This document shows, in pieces, positions 1 through 7,056 of a stretch of 42,337 bases of DNA. The position numbers were made by a program, and so were the translations under genes. The stretch's first letter is position 1; each line of letters begins with the position of its first letter. Below the pieces are notes generated by a model that saw only the letters and a list, made by a program, of their open reading frames with translations, ran no database searches and was not told the origin of the DNA. This stretch comes from Lachnoclostridium sp. UBA5890 (lineage in GTDB: Bacteria; Bacillota; Clostridia; Lachnospirales; Lachnospiraceae): NCBI GenBank assembly GCA_002431395.1, contig DJEU01000007.1, positions 1-42,337 of the forward strand, given 5' to 3'.

Positions 1-276
1 TGCTTTCTTACCTGTTACTTTGATAGCAGTTTTTCCGGATTTCTTTACAGTAGCGATCTTTTTGTCAGCGCTCTTTACTGTAAGTTTTTTCACCTTTTTG
101 GCTTTTACGTTTTTGATAGTTACTTTTTTGGTTGCTCCCTTAGCTACGGAGATGGATTTGCTTGAAAGTTTAATCTTTTTAGCAGCGTCTGCATCTGTAG
201 AAGCAACGCCAACCATAGATACGGTCAAAGCAACTGCCATAACTTTTGCTAAAGTTCTTTTGAAATTCTTTTTCAA
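1..276 (-). CDS. Secreted Big2-type surface protein, N-terminal part (runs off the window)
   Basis: This is the first 92 codons of a minus-strand gene that continues past the left edge. I chose the TTG at 274-276 because a GGAGGT ribosome site lies just upstream and only this start gives the full signal peptide: a basic KKNFKRTLAK head, a hydrophobic core, and an Ala-X-Ala cut near residue 30. An ATG 12 codons downstream would remove the basic head. The mature part is Lys-rich and has the repeated SVAKGATKKVTIK and K-KIATV-KSGK pattern of a bacterial Ig-like group 2 (Big2) domain. Such modules usually sit on cell-surface or secreted proteins of Lachnospiraceae. The function is unknown because the rest is missing. 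Confidence 0.75.
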   Translation of the reverse strand, partial: MKKNFKRTLAKVMAVALTVSMVGVASTDADAAKKIKLSSKSISVAKGATKKVTIKNVKAKKVKKLTVKSADKKIATVKKSGKTAIKVTGKKA

Positions 277-325
277 AACTCTTACCTCCATTTTTTTATT
301 GTATTTAATAATATCCCTCAAGGTT

Positions 326-355
326 TCCTCACCCTCGAAAGGGTGGTAAAGAGGA
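326..355 (-). other. Stem-loop in the leader of the left-edge gene
   Basis: Between the two minus-strand Big2 genes (277-417), the sequence folds as CACCCT (330-335), loop CGAA, AGGGTG (340-345). On the transcribed minus strand this is a UUCG-type loop. An outer TCCTC/GAGGA pairing (326-330 with 351-355) partly competes with the inner stem. There is no U-run, so it is a leader structure or processing site rather than a terminator. No known riboswitch class was recognised. Confidence 0.4.
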
Positions 356-417
356 CATCCTCAACGCCAGGTATTACGTAGATGACACCCTCCAAACCAA
401 GGATAATTATTACATGA

Positions 418-2697
418 TTATTGTGCAGTCTGCGCTGCTTTCTCTGCAGCTTCTTCTGCTTTTGCTGTTGCCTTTGTCACAAACTTAATGGAATAGATGT
501 AGTAATGGAATACTGGTACATCATCGTCCCACTCAACCAATGGCTTGTTTGTTCCAAGAGATACATAGCCTGTGTTAGAGTAATCACTCTGCATGCTATC
601 CGCAATATTGATTTCGCAAGGCTCTACACCCTTTGGTCCGATGGATGTTCCCTTAGGAATCACTCCATCTTTGATGTTTGTATTTCCATCGATATATGTT
701 GCTTTGTCGATTTCAGGATATTTCTTCAAGAAATCTTCCACTTTAATATCTTCCCGCTGTGGGCGGTAAGGATGTGATCCTTCGAAGAACGGATAAGTAC
801 TTACGGATGATTTCTTATACCATTCGCTGTCGTTTTCCGTATCATGAGTGAATCCAGCATCCCAAGTATCAAAACTCATCTGTCCGGACACATCTCCGGT
901 TACTACGATTCTCTCATACTGAGAAAGGTCAATGTTCTCCGGAAGTTTGAAGAAGTTACGCAAATTATTCTTTGTAAAGCGCAAGTCAATAACTTCTACC
1001 ATTTCTTTGTTCTCACCGGAACCGGATTCAACCATAGCTGTCTCGATTTCAGCATCGGACCAATCTTTTACAAGCATACCAGCAAGTTCTTTACCGGAAA
1101 TGGTAATATCCTGAGCTTCTGCTGCTTTGTATACTGTGATTTCAACACTCTTACTGATTGTTGCATTGTATTTTGAAGTAGCCGTTACTGTTACTTTCAC
1201 TTCTGTCTGTCCTGCCGGGAATACAAAGTCATCTGCTACAGATACTTTTCCGCTTGCATTTACAGTTACTTTATCGTTTGTTGTAGTCCATGTAAGACCC
1301 TTCTGAGTTGTGTTTGCAGGTGTGTAAGTTGTGTAAATCTGAGCATTACCACCGTTAGCAACACGTCCGGCTGTTACATCACTATTCTCATCAAGAGAAA
1401 GTTTGATGTCTGTTACAGGGATATCTTCCTCGATCAAGCTCAAGTTATCGATATACCATGTAGTGTGCATGTTGTTTGTAGCATCTGTTGGATTTCCCTG
1501 GTAAGTACTTCCCCATACGAGGTCGAATTTTGTCTGATTTACCAAAGTAGCATCCAAATCATTGATGTAAGTTGTATCAAAGTTTACAGAACGGTTAGCA
1601 AATCCTACTTTTCCGTCTGCTTCTTTCTCTTTGAATCCTGTTGTACAAGAATCTTTTGCATAATGTGTATTTGCTTCAGCCGGTTTCCATGTGCTTTCAT
1701 GATAACCTGGGAAGTATGCACCATTTTCTTTGGATTCGTTACCATTGAAAAGTTTCACACCATAATCTGCTTTTGTACCAGTTCCCATAGGGTTGTTGAT
1801 ACCGAAGCGAATTGTGGTGTCTTCATCAGCAGCTCCTGCTGTCACTTTCTCGCCCTTATTATTTACATGAGCAGAAGCAGATTTATTTGCATCAGCAGCG
1901 AACTTATCTTTTTTGTTCATTTTTCCATACTGATCCAAATATACATAAATTGCTTTGTAAGTAACATCACTGGATGTAGATACCACACGAAGATCAGCAG
2001 AAGCACCACTAAAGCTTCCCATTGTTTTTCCAGTTGTGTCTTTCAATTTAGAAAGATCAATGTTAAAGATAGGAGCAAAGTCGTATGCTGCTTCTGTACC
2101 ATTCAAATCAACTTCCAAACATTTGTTAGAAGCATCTTCCGGATCCTGTACTACTTTCATCGTACCGGAGTTCTTATCTGCGGAAGTGTATTTCCACTCT
2201 GTTCCTACAGGATAGCTTTCAAAGTCTTCTACGAGTGTTTTCTTTCTCGTATCCGGTGTAGCCGTTGGAGCAGGTGTCTTATCACTTACGAATTTAACAA
2301 CGTTTACTTTTACAACAGCTTTTTTACCGCTTCCGTCAGTAGCCTGTGCAATGACATTGGCTTTACCAACTTTACGGGCGATAACGGTTGCTTTGGAACC
2401 GTTTCCTACTACTTTGAGGATCGATCCTTTGTTTGTGGACCATTTCAAAGATTTACGTGTTGCTTTTTTTGGAGAAACGGAAGCTTTGATCACCATATTA
2501 CGACCATTCATAAGAGTAAAGGTGTTCTTTACAGCTTTCAGTTTGTCCGTGTATTTAGGATAAACTTTCGTTTTCTGTCCATTCTTTTCTACAATCTTGT
2601 AGTTGGCACTTGACCATGTCGAAGTTGCGTTCTTGGAGATGGCAACTTTTTTTACAGGAGTACCAATCTTGAAAAATGGGTACGATAATACCCTCAA
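418..2697 (-). CDS. Big2/carbohydrate-binding-like surface protein lacking its 5' end
   Basis: A 759-codon open frame that looks like the body of a secreted modular protein. A Big2 Ig-like domain covers about residues 15-135. A TP-rich linker (PAPTATPD) follows at about 142-149. A beta-sandwich region starting with VEDFESYPVGTEW, as in carbohydrate-binding modules, covers about 155-430. A second Big2 domain spans about 435-535, then a final beta-rich region with an Ala/Glu-rich tail. The only available start is a TTG at 2697 with no ribosome site and no signal peptide, and the rfbA promoter begins 4 bp away. The gene therefore appears truncated at its 5' end, in tandem with the intact 5' end of a similar gene at 1-276. 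It may be a pseudogene. Alternatively, an assembly break or inversion removed its head. Confidence 0.6.
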   Translation of the reverse strand: MRVLSYPFFKIGTPVKKVAISKNATSTWSSANYKIVEKNGQKTKVYPKYTDKLKAVKNTFTLMNGRNMVIKASVSPKKATRKSLKWSTNKGSILKVVGNGSKATVIARKVGKANVIAQATDGSGKKAVVKVNVVKFVSDKTPAPTATPDTRKKTLVEDFESYPVGTEWKYTSADKNSGTMKVVQDPEDASNKCLEVDLNGTEAAYDFAPIFNIDLSKLKDTTGKTMGSFSGASADLRVVSTSSDVTYKAIYVYLDQYGKMNKKDKFAADANKSASAHVNNKGEKVTAGAADEDTTIRFGINNPMGTGTKADYGVKLFNGNESKENGAYFPGYHESTWKPAEANTHYAKDSCTTGFKEKEADGKVGFANRSVNFDTTYINDLDATLVNQTKFDLVWGSTYQGNPTDATNNMHTTWYIDNLSLIEEDIPVTDIKLSLDENSDVTAGRVANGGNAQIYTTYTPANTTQKGLTWTTTNDKVTVNASGKVSVADDFVFPAGQTEVKVTVTATSKYNATISKSVEITVYKAAEAQDITISGKELAGMLVKDWSDAEIETAMVESGSGENKEMVEVIDLRFTKNNLRNFFKLPENIDLSQYERIVVTGDVSGQMSFDTWDAGFTHDTENDSEWYKKSSVSTYPFFEGSHPYRPQREDIKVEDFLKKYPEIDKATYIDGNTNIKDGVIPKGTSIGPKGVEPCEINIADSMQSDYSNTGYVSLGTNKPLVEWDDDVPVFHYYIYSIKFVTKATAKAEEAAEKAAQTAQ

Positions 2698-2700
2698 TAC

Positions 2701-2730
2701 TTGTCAAAAGAAGGCGTTTTGTGTTACAAT
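2701..2730 (+). promoter_or_regulatory. rfbA promoter
   Basis: TTGTCA at 2701-2706 and TACAAT at 2725-2730 are spaced by 18 bp, a good vegetative sigma-A match. The rfbA ribosome site (GGGAGG) lies just before the ATG at 2766. Confidence 0.65.
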
Positions 2731-2765
2731 AAAACTAATATTTAGATTACGAGGGAGGACCCTGT

Positions 2766-3644
2766 ATGAAAGGAATTATACTTGCCGGAGGTTCCGGTAC
2801 AAGATTATATCCATTGACAAAAGTTACATCAAAGCAGTTGCTTCCGGTTTATGATAAACCGATGATATATTACCCGCTTTCTACGTTGATGCTGGCAGGC
2901 ATTCGTGATATTTTGATCATATCGACCCCGACGGATCTGCCAAATTTTGAGCGTCTTCTTGGGGATGGTTCCAGTTTTGGAATCCACCTACAGTACAAGA
3001 TGCAGCCAAGCCCGGACGGACTGGCACAGGCGTTTTTGCTCGGTGAAGAGTTCATCGATGGTGATTCATGTGCCATGGTGCTCGGCGATAATATTTTCTA
3101 TGGAAGCGGTCTGAAGAAACATTTGCAGACGGCAGCAGCAAAACCGGATCGTGCGACGGTATTCGGGTATTATGTGGATGACCCGCAGCGATTTGGCATT
3201 GTCGAATTTGATAAAAAGGGAAAAGTGATTTCGATTGAAGAAAAACCGAAACATCCGAAGTCAAATTATTGTGTGACAGGTCTGTATTTTTATGACAACC
3301 GCGTGGTAGACTTTGCCAAAAAGGTAAAGCCATCTGCACGCGGTGAATTGGAAATTACAGACTTAAACAAAATGTATCTGGAAGACGGAAGTTTGGATGT
3401 TGTGACACTTGGACGAGGGTATGCCTGGCTGGATACCGGGACAATGGACGCACTTGCCGACGCCAGTGAGTTTGTGCGGGTGATTGAAAACCGCCAGGGG
3501 ATCATGCTTTCTGCGGTCGAAGAGATTGCTTATCAGAATGGATGGATTGACAAGGAGACGCTTCTAAAATCTGCCGAAGTATATGGAAAATCCAGTTATG
3601 GAAAGCATTTGCGCCAGGTGGCAGATGGAAAGATTTTGTATTAA
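2766..3644 (+). CDS. rfbA: Glucose-1-phosphate thymidylyltransferase
   Basis: Makes dTDP-glucose from glucose-1-phosphate and dTTP, the first step of dTDP-L-rhamnose synthesis for cell-surface polysaccharide. The 292-residue length is normal for RmlA/RfbA. The N-terminal nucleotide-binding loop GGSGTRLYPLT is at residues 8-18, followed by KQLLPVYDKPMIYYPLSTL; VLGDNIFYG is present, as are IEEKPKHPKSN and the YAWLDTGTMDAL segment near residue 220. The start has GGGAGG upstream. rfbB, rfbC and rfbD are not in the window, so the rest of the pathway must be elsewhere. The two following plus-strand genes also belong to envelope glycopolymer work. Identity is secure. Confidence 0.95.
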   Translation: MKGIILAGGSGTRLYPLTKVTSKQLLPVYDKPMIYYPLSTLMLAGIRDILIISTPTDLPNFERLLGDGSSFGIHLQYKMQPSPDGLAQAFLLGEEFIDGDSCAMVLGDNIFYGSGLKKHLQTAAAKPDRATVFGYYVDDPQRFGIVEFDKKGKVISIEEKPKHPKSNYCVTGLYFYDNRVVDFAKKVKPSARGELEITDLNKMYLEDGSLDVVTLGRGYAWLDTGTMDALADASEFVRVIENRQGIMLSAVEEIAYQNGWIDKETLLKSAEVYGKSSYGKHLRQVADGKILY

Positions 3645-3671
3645 AAAGGCTCGGAAGTGAGATGACGAAAC

Positions 3672-5129
3672 ATGCTTAAAGCAGTATTATCTGCCGTGAT
3701 CCTTATCATAGCAGTAATTTTGTACACCGTTTACTTATTTTTAAAGAAGAATTTTAATGGATTATCGTGGGAAGAAATTGTATTTCATTTGAAAGTTCCT
3801 ATGAAGGGAACGAGCAATGAAATGATTTTGGATTATTTTCGCACGTACGGAATCCGTATGGGGCTTGGTGTTTGCCTGTCTATTTTGGTAAGTGTAGTTT
3901 GCTATATAAAAATTTCACCGTCAGCTGGTACAGCGCTTCTTGTGGCAGCAGTGGTTCTTCTGCTGCTGGCGATAGGAAGTATTTTACAGTCGTTTGATAC
4001 CTTTGGATGTCTGATCGCACAGGGGAAAGAATCTGGTTTCATAGAAGAAGAGGCGGTGCAGCTGACACCGGAAATGCTGCATTTTCCAGAAAAAAAGAGA
4101 AATTTGATCTATCTTTTTCTGGAATCCATGGAAAGCACATTTTCCTCCAAAGAAGAGGGGGGAGCGATGGATAAAGACCGTATTCCGGAGCTTACGGCAT
4201 TAGCCAAGGAGAATATTCATTTTTCCTCCAATGAAAAACTGGGAGGAGCGACACCTTCCCGAGGGGCGTCGTGGACGACAGGGGCGATGGTGTCTCAGAC
4301 CTGTGCATACCCGGTTATGATTCCACTCGGTGGGAAAAATTACCAAAGTGAGAAAAATACGTTTATGCCGGGAGCGGTATCGATTGGCGATGTTCTCAAA
4401 AAAGAAGGATATGCACAGGAAATCATGGTTGGTTCAGATCTGACTTTTGGTGGCCGGAAGATGTATTTTGAGCAGCATGGAGACTATTTTGTCTATGACT
4501 ATCCTTATGCGAAAGAGAAGGGAAAGATTCCCAAAGATTACTATGAATGGTGGGGATTTGAGGATAAAAAGCTGCTTGCTTTTGCCAAAGAAGAGATAAC
4601 AAAATTGGCAAAGGGGGATAAGCCCTTTAATTTTACGATGCTTACGGTGGATACACACCACATCGGAGGGTATGTCTGTGAGGACTGCCACCAGGATTTT
4701 GAAAATAACTATGACAATGTGCTCTCGTGTTCATCAAAGCGCGTAAAGGAGTTTATTGATTGGATCAAGGCGCAGGATTTTTATAAAGATACAACGATTG
4801 TCATTTCCGGCGATCATTGTACGATGGATAATAACTATATCCGGGCGCAGTATGATGGAAGTGTGCCACGACGTGTGTATTCCTGTATCTTGAATCCGGC
4901 AGTAGAATCGGTTCGTGAAAAAGACCGCAAGTATTATCCGATGGATCTGTATCCGACGACGCTGGCAGCGATGGGAGTGCGGGTGGATGGTGACCGCATT
5001 GGACTTGGGACCAATCTCTTTTCGGACAAAAAGACAATTTTGGAAAAATATGGGGATGCTAAAGTGCAGCAGGAACTGTCAAAAGGTTCTTCCTTTTATA
5101 GGAAAAAGATTTTAGGTGAGAAAAAATGA
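3672..5129 (+). CDS. OpgB/LtaS-like membrane phosphoglycerol transferase (sulfatase fold)
   Basis: A membrane enzyme of the alkaline-phosphatase/sulfatase superfamily, of the type that moves phosphoglycerol groups onto glycans or polyglycerol-phosphate chains outside the cell. Three N-terminal membrane helices lie at about residues 3-23, 63-80 and 86-106, fewer than the five of LtaS. The catalytic domain starts at NLIYLFLESME (metal ligand E151). It has a Thr-rich nucleophile region, GASWTTGAMVSQTC, around residues 198-211, resembling OpgB/MdoB more than LtaS. It ends with the metal motif SGDH (D381, H382). Its stop overlaps the next gene by 4 nt (ATGA), so the two are probably translationally coupled. 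The acceptor polymer is unknown. Confidence 0.8.
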   Translation: MLKAVLSAVILIIAVILYTVYLFLKKNFNGLSWEEIVFHLKVPMKGTSNEMILDYFRTYGIRMGLGVCLSILVSVVCYIKISPSAGTALLVAAVVLLLLAIGSILQSFDTFGCLIAQGKESGFIEEEAVQLTPEMLHFPEKKRNLIYLFLESMESTFSSKEEGGAMDKDRIPELTALAKENIHFSSNEKLGGATPSRGASWTTGAMVSQTCAYPVMIPLGGKNYQSEKNTFMPGAVSIGDVLKKEGYAQEIMVGSDLTFGGRKMYFEQHGDYFVYDYPYAKEKGKIPKDYYEWWGFEDKKLLAFAKEEITKLAKGDKPFNFTMLTVDTHHIGGYVCEDCHQDFENNYDNVLSCSSKRVKEFIDWIKAQDFYKDTTIVISGDHCTMDNNYIRAQYDGSVPRRVYSCILNPAVESVREKDRKYYPMDLYPTTLAAMGVRVDGDRIGLGTNLFSDKKTILEKYGDAKVQQELSKGSSFYRKKILGEKK

Positions 5130-6211
5130 TTTTAATTTTTGGACTGTGTTTTCTGTTTCTTGTGCTGTCTGCATTGGGAATTGGAACAAAGGGGAAATGG
5201 GCATTCAGTCAGCCGGTTTCCAAAAAATCGGGATACTGTTCACGTGAGATGACAGCATCCGTCAATGGTTACTTCCTGACGACAGTATTTATGACGCATT
5301 TAATTCAATATATGTCGTGGAGCATTTATGGACCACTTGATATTATGTACATTGAAGTGAATCGAGCATTGGGACAGCTGATTGTTGCGATGTTTTTGTT
5401 CTATTCCGGATATGGAGTTATGCAATCTCTTCGTCATAAGGAAGGCTATATTTCTTCATTTCCGAAACGCAGACTTCTTCCTTTTTTTGTGAATTTTGAG
5501 ATTGCAGCACTGATTTATCTGTTTGTTAGTTGTGCGACGAATCAAACTCCGACATTCCGTTATGCGATAAAAGGGTTTATTGCATGGGAAAGTCTGGGAA
5601 ACAGCAACTGGTATGTGTTTACCATTTTGTATCTGTATGTGGTGACATATATCGTATTTCGCATCCGGGAGACAAAATGGTTTCGCAAACTGCCGATGTG
5701 GTTTGCCGTTTTTGGAATTGTATTTTTTAGCGGTGTTTATATTTTGTGGATGCGGCATGAGGGAAAAGGCGGATGGTGGTATGATACGATATTGTGCTAC
5801 AGTGCCGGTATGTTTTTTTCGCTGGGACGAGAAATTTTTGAAAAATGGCTTGCCGGCGGGAAACGTTATCTGCGCTATGTGGCATCACTTGTTTTTGTCA
5901 TTGCGATTTTTGTGCTTTTCTATTCAATGAAGGCGGAGCATAGGATGTATTTTGAAATTATAAGTGTAACTTTTGCCATCATTGTGGTGCTTTTAACAAT
6001 GAAGTTTCGGGCATCAAACCGTGTTTATACGTACATTGGACAAAATTTGTTTTCGTTTTACATATATCAGAGAATTCCGATGATCTTACTGAAGGATTCA
6101 TTGGGAAAAGTTAATGCGGTCGTGTATTTATTGGTCTGTGCTGTTTTGACAGCGGGAATCAGTTTATTGATGATTCGTTTTTACCGTTGGCTAAAAAAAT
6201 ATTTGCCTTAA
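5126..6211 (+). CDS. Acyltransferase-3 family membrane protein
   Basis: A 361-residue protein with about ten hydrophobic helices and the layout of the acyltransferase-3 (OafA/NodX) family, which O-acylate surface glycans. Family-like features are an early-helix histidine in FMTHLIQYM, followed by FYSGYGVMQSL, KEGYISSFPKRR and a GNSNWYVFTI segment. The start ATG overlaps the stop of the phosphoglycerol transferase gene (ATGA), which implies co-expression. Together they suggest polymer synthesis and decoration with phosphoglycerol and acyl groups. The substrate cannot be read from sequence. Divergent relatives without proven activity exist, so the enzymatic role is inferred. Confidence 0.7.
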   Translation: MILIFGLCFLFLVLSALGIGTKGKWAFSQPVSKKSGYCSREMTASVNGYFLTTVFMTHLIQYMSWSIYGPLDIMYIEVNRALGQLIVAMFLFYSGYGVMQSLRHKEGYISSFPKRRLLPFFVNFEIAALIYLFVSCATNQTPTFRYAIKGFIAWESLGNSNWYVFTILYLYVVTYIVFRIRETKWFRKLPMWFAVFGIVFFSGVYILWMRHEGKGGWWYDTILCYSAGMFFSLGREIFEKWLAGGKRYLRYVASLVFVIAIFVLFYSMKAEHRMYFEIISVTFAIIVVLLTMKFRASNRVYTYIGQNLFSFYIYQRIPMILLKDSLGKVNAVVYLLVCAVLTAGISLLMIRFYRWLKKYLP

Positions 6212-6216
6212 AAAAT

Positions 6217-6245
6217 GTATATTCACTGAGATTCAGGAAAAAATA
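6217..6245 (+). promoter_or_regulatory. Candidate forespore (sigma-F type) promoter of spoIIQ-like gene
   Basis: GTATA (6217-6221) is followed after 14 bp by GGAAAAAATA (6236-6245). The second box matches the sigma-F -10 consensus GGNRANANTR at every fixed position. The first matches the GYWTA -35 box. The spacing is one or two bases shorter than usual. It lies 42 bp before the start codon. The match supports the SpoIIQ assignment but is not proof. Confidence 0.5.
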
Positions 6246-6286
6246 TAGATAGCATCGAAAGTGCAAATCTAGAATCGAGGTGAAGA

Positions 6287-7006
6287 ATGATGAAAAAAGA
6301 AAAAGGTTTTTATATATCACTTTTGAGTGGAATCGTGTGTATTGCGGTCGTTGGTGCGATCTGCATGAATCTGTTTGCAAAACCCGAGCAGAAAACAGAA
6401 AATGTGCCAATTGCTGAGGAGACGGAGTTAGTCGTACCAACTCCTGCAGCGGCGACTGCGGAAACGGCGAAAAAGGCAGAAGAGAAGTCTACGAAAGAAG
6501 CTTCTTCAAAAAATGTTAAGTCAGAAGTGAAAGAAGAAAAGCCAAAGAAAAAAGAGACCATGAAGAAAGTCAATGCGGAAGACAAACTTCATTTTGATCA
6601 GGAAACCGGGCTTTTGTGGCCAGTCGAAGGAGATGTTTTGATTGAATACAGTGCGGATAAAGTGGTATTTTTTCCAACATTATCCCAGTATAAGACAAAT
6701 CCGGCGATGATCATTGGAAGCGAAGTCGGCGAAAGCGTGAAAGCAAGTGCAGCGGGGATCGTCAAGTCGATCAACAAGAGTGATGAGACAGGAAAAACGG
6801 TAACCGTTGCTATTGGAGATGATTTTCAGGTCATTTACGGACAGTTGAAAGATGTGACCGTGGCAGAAGGAGATTCCGTATCGGAAGGACAAGTGATCGG
6901 AAAGATCGCCAAACCGACCAAGTATTATTCGGTGGAAGGCGCGAATCTGTATTATCAGGTAAAACAGAAAGAAGAGACCGTAAATCCACTCGTATTTTTG
7001 AGATAA
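6287..7006 (+). CDS. SpoIIQ-like protein with degenerate LytM (M23) domain
   Basis: A single-pass protein. A short cytoplasmic basic tail and one helix (about residues 8-30) are followed by a Glu/Lys/Ala-rich spacer (30-98) and a C-terminal LytM/M23 fold beginning at LLWPVEGDVLIEYS. The segment FPTLSQYKTNPAMIIGSEVG lines up with the Hx(n)D metal-binding region of SpoIIQ/M23 proteins but has no His. The usual HxH is replaced as well (YYQV in place of a HF-type motif). A peptidase role is therefore unlikely. In spore formers SpoIIQ sits in the forespore membrane and binds SpoIIIAH across the intermembrane space. A sigma-F-like promoter lies just upstream. ATG 6287 or 6290 could be used; GAGGTG is 4 or 7 nt away. 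It is not next to spoIID, the usual clostridial neighbour. Confidence 0.65.
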   Translation: MMKKEKGFYISLLSGIVCIAVVGAICMNLFAKPEQKTENVPIAEETELVVPTPAAATAETAKKAEEKSTKEASSKNVKSEVKEEKPKKKETMKKVNAEDKLHFDQETGLLWPVEGDVLIEYSADKVVFFPTLSQYKTNPAMIIGSEVGESVKASAAGIVKSINKSDETGKTVTVAIGDDFQVIYGQLKDVTVAEGDSVSEGQVIGKIAKPTKYYSVEGANLYYQVKQKEETVNPLVFLR

Positions 7007-7010
7007 AAAG

Positions 7011-7050
7011 AAGAGGTGCACTTCCCGCTAAAAGGAAATGCACCTCTTTT
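7011..7050. terminator. Bidirectional terminator between convergent genes
   Basis: GAGGTGCA (7013-7020) pairs with TGCACCTC (7039-7046), followed by TTTT on the plus strand and preceded by an A-rich run that gives U-residues on the minus strand. It lies between the convergent spoIIQ-like and O-antigen-ligase-like genes and can serve both. Confidence 0.8.
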
Positions 7051-7056
7051 TGGCAT

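Noticed and set aside
277..417. Possible riboswitch in the leader of the left-edge gene
   Set aside because: There is a good hairpin, but conserved cores of known classes (c-di-GMP, SAM, TPP and others) are not visible.
1465..2613. Long plus-strand open frame (382 codons) antisense to the Big2-type gene
   Set aside because: Rich in Cys, Phe, Ile and Ser with no domain pattern; it is the complement of a coherent minus-strand protein with domains and linker.
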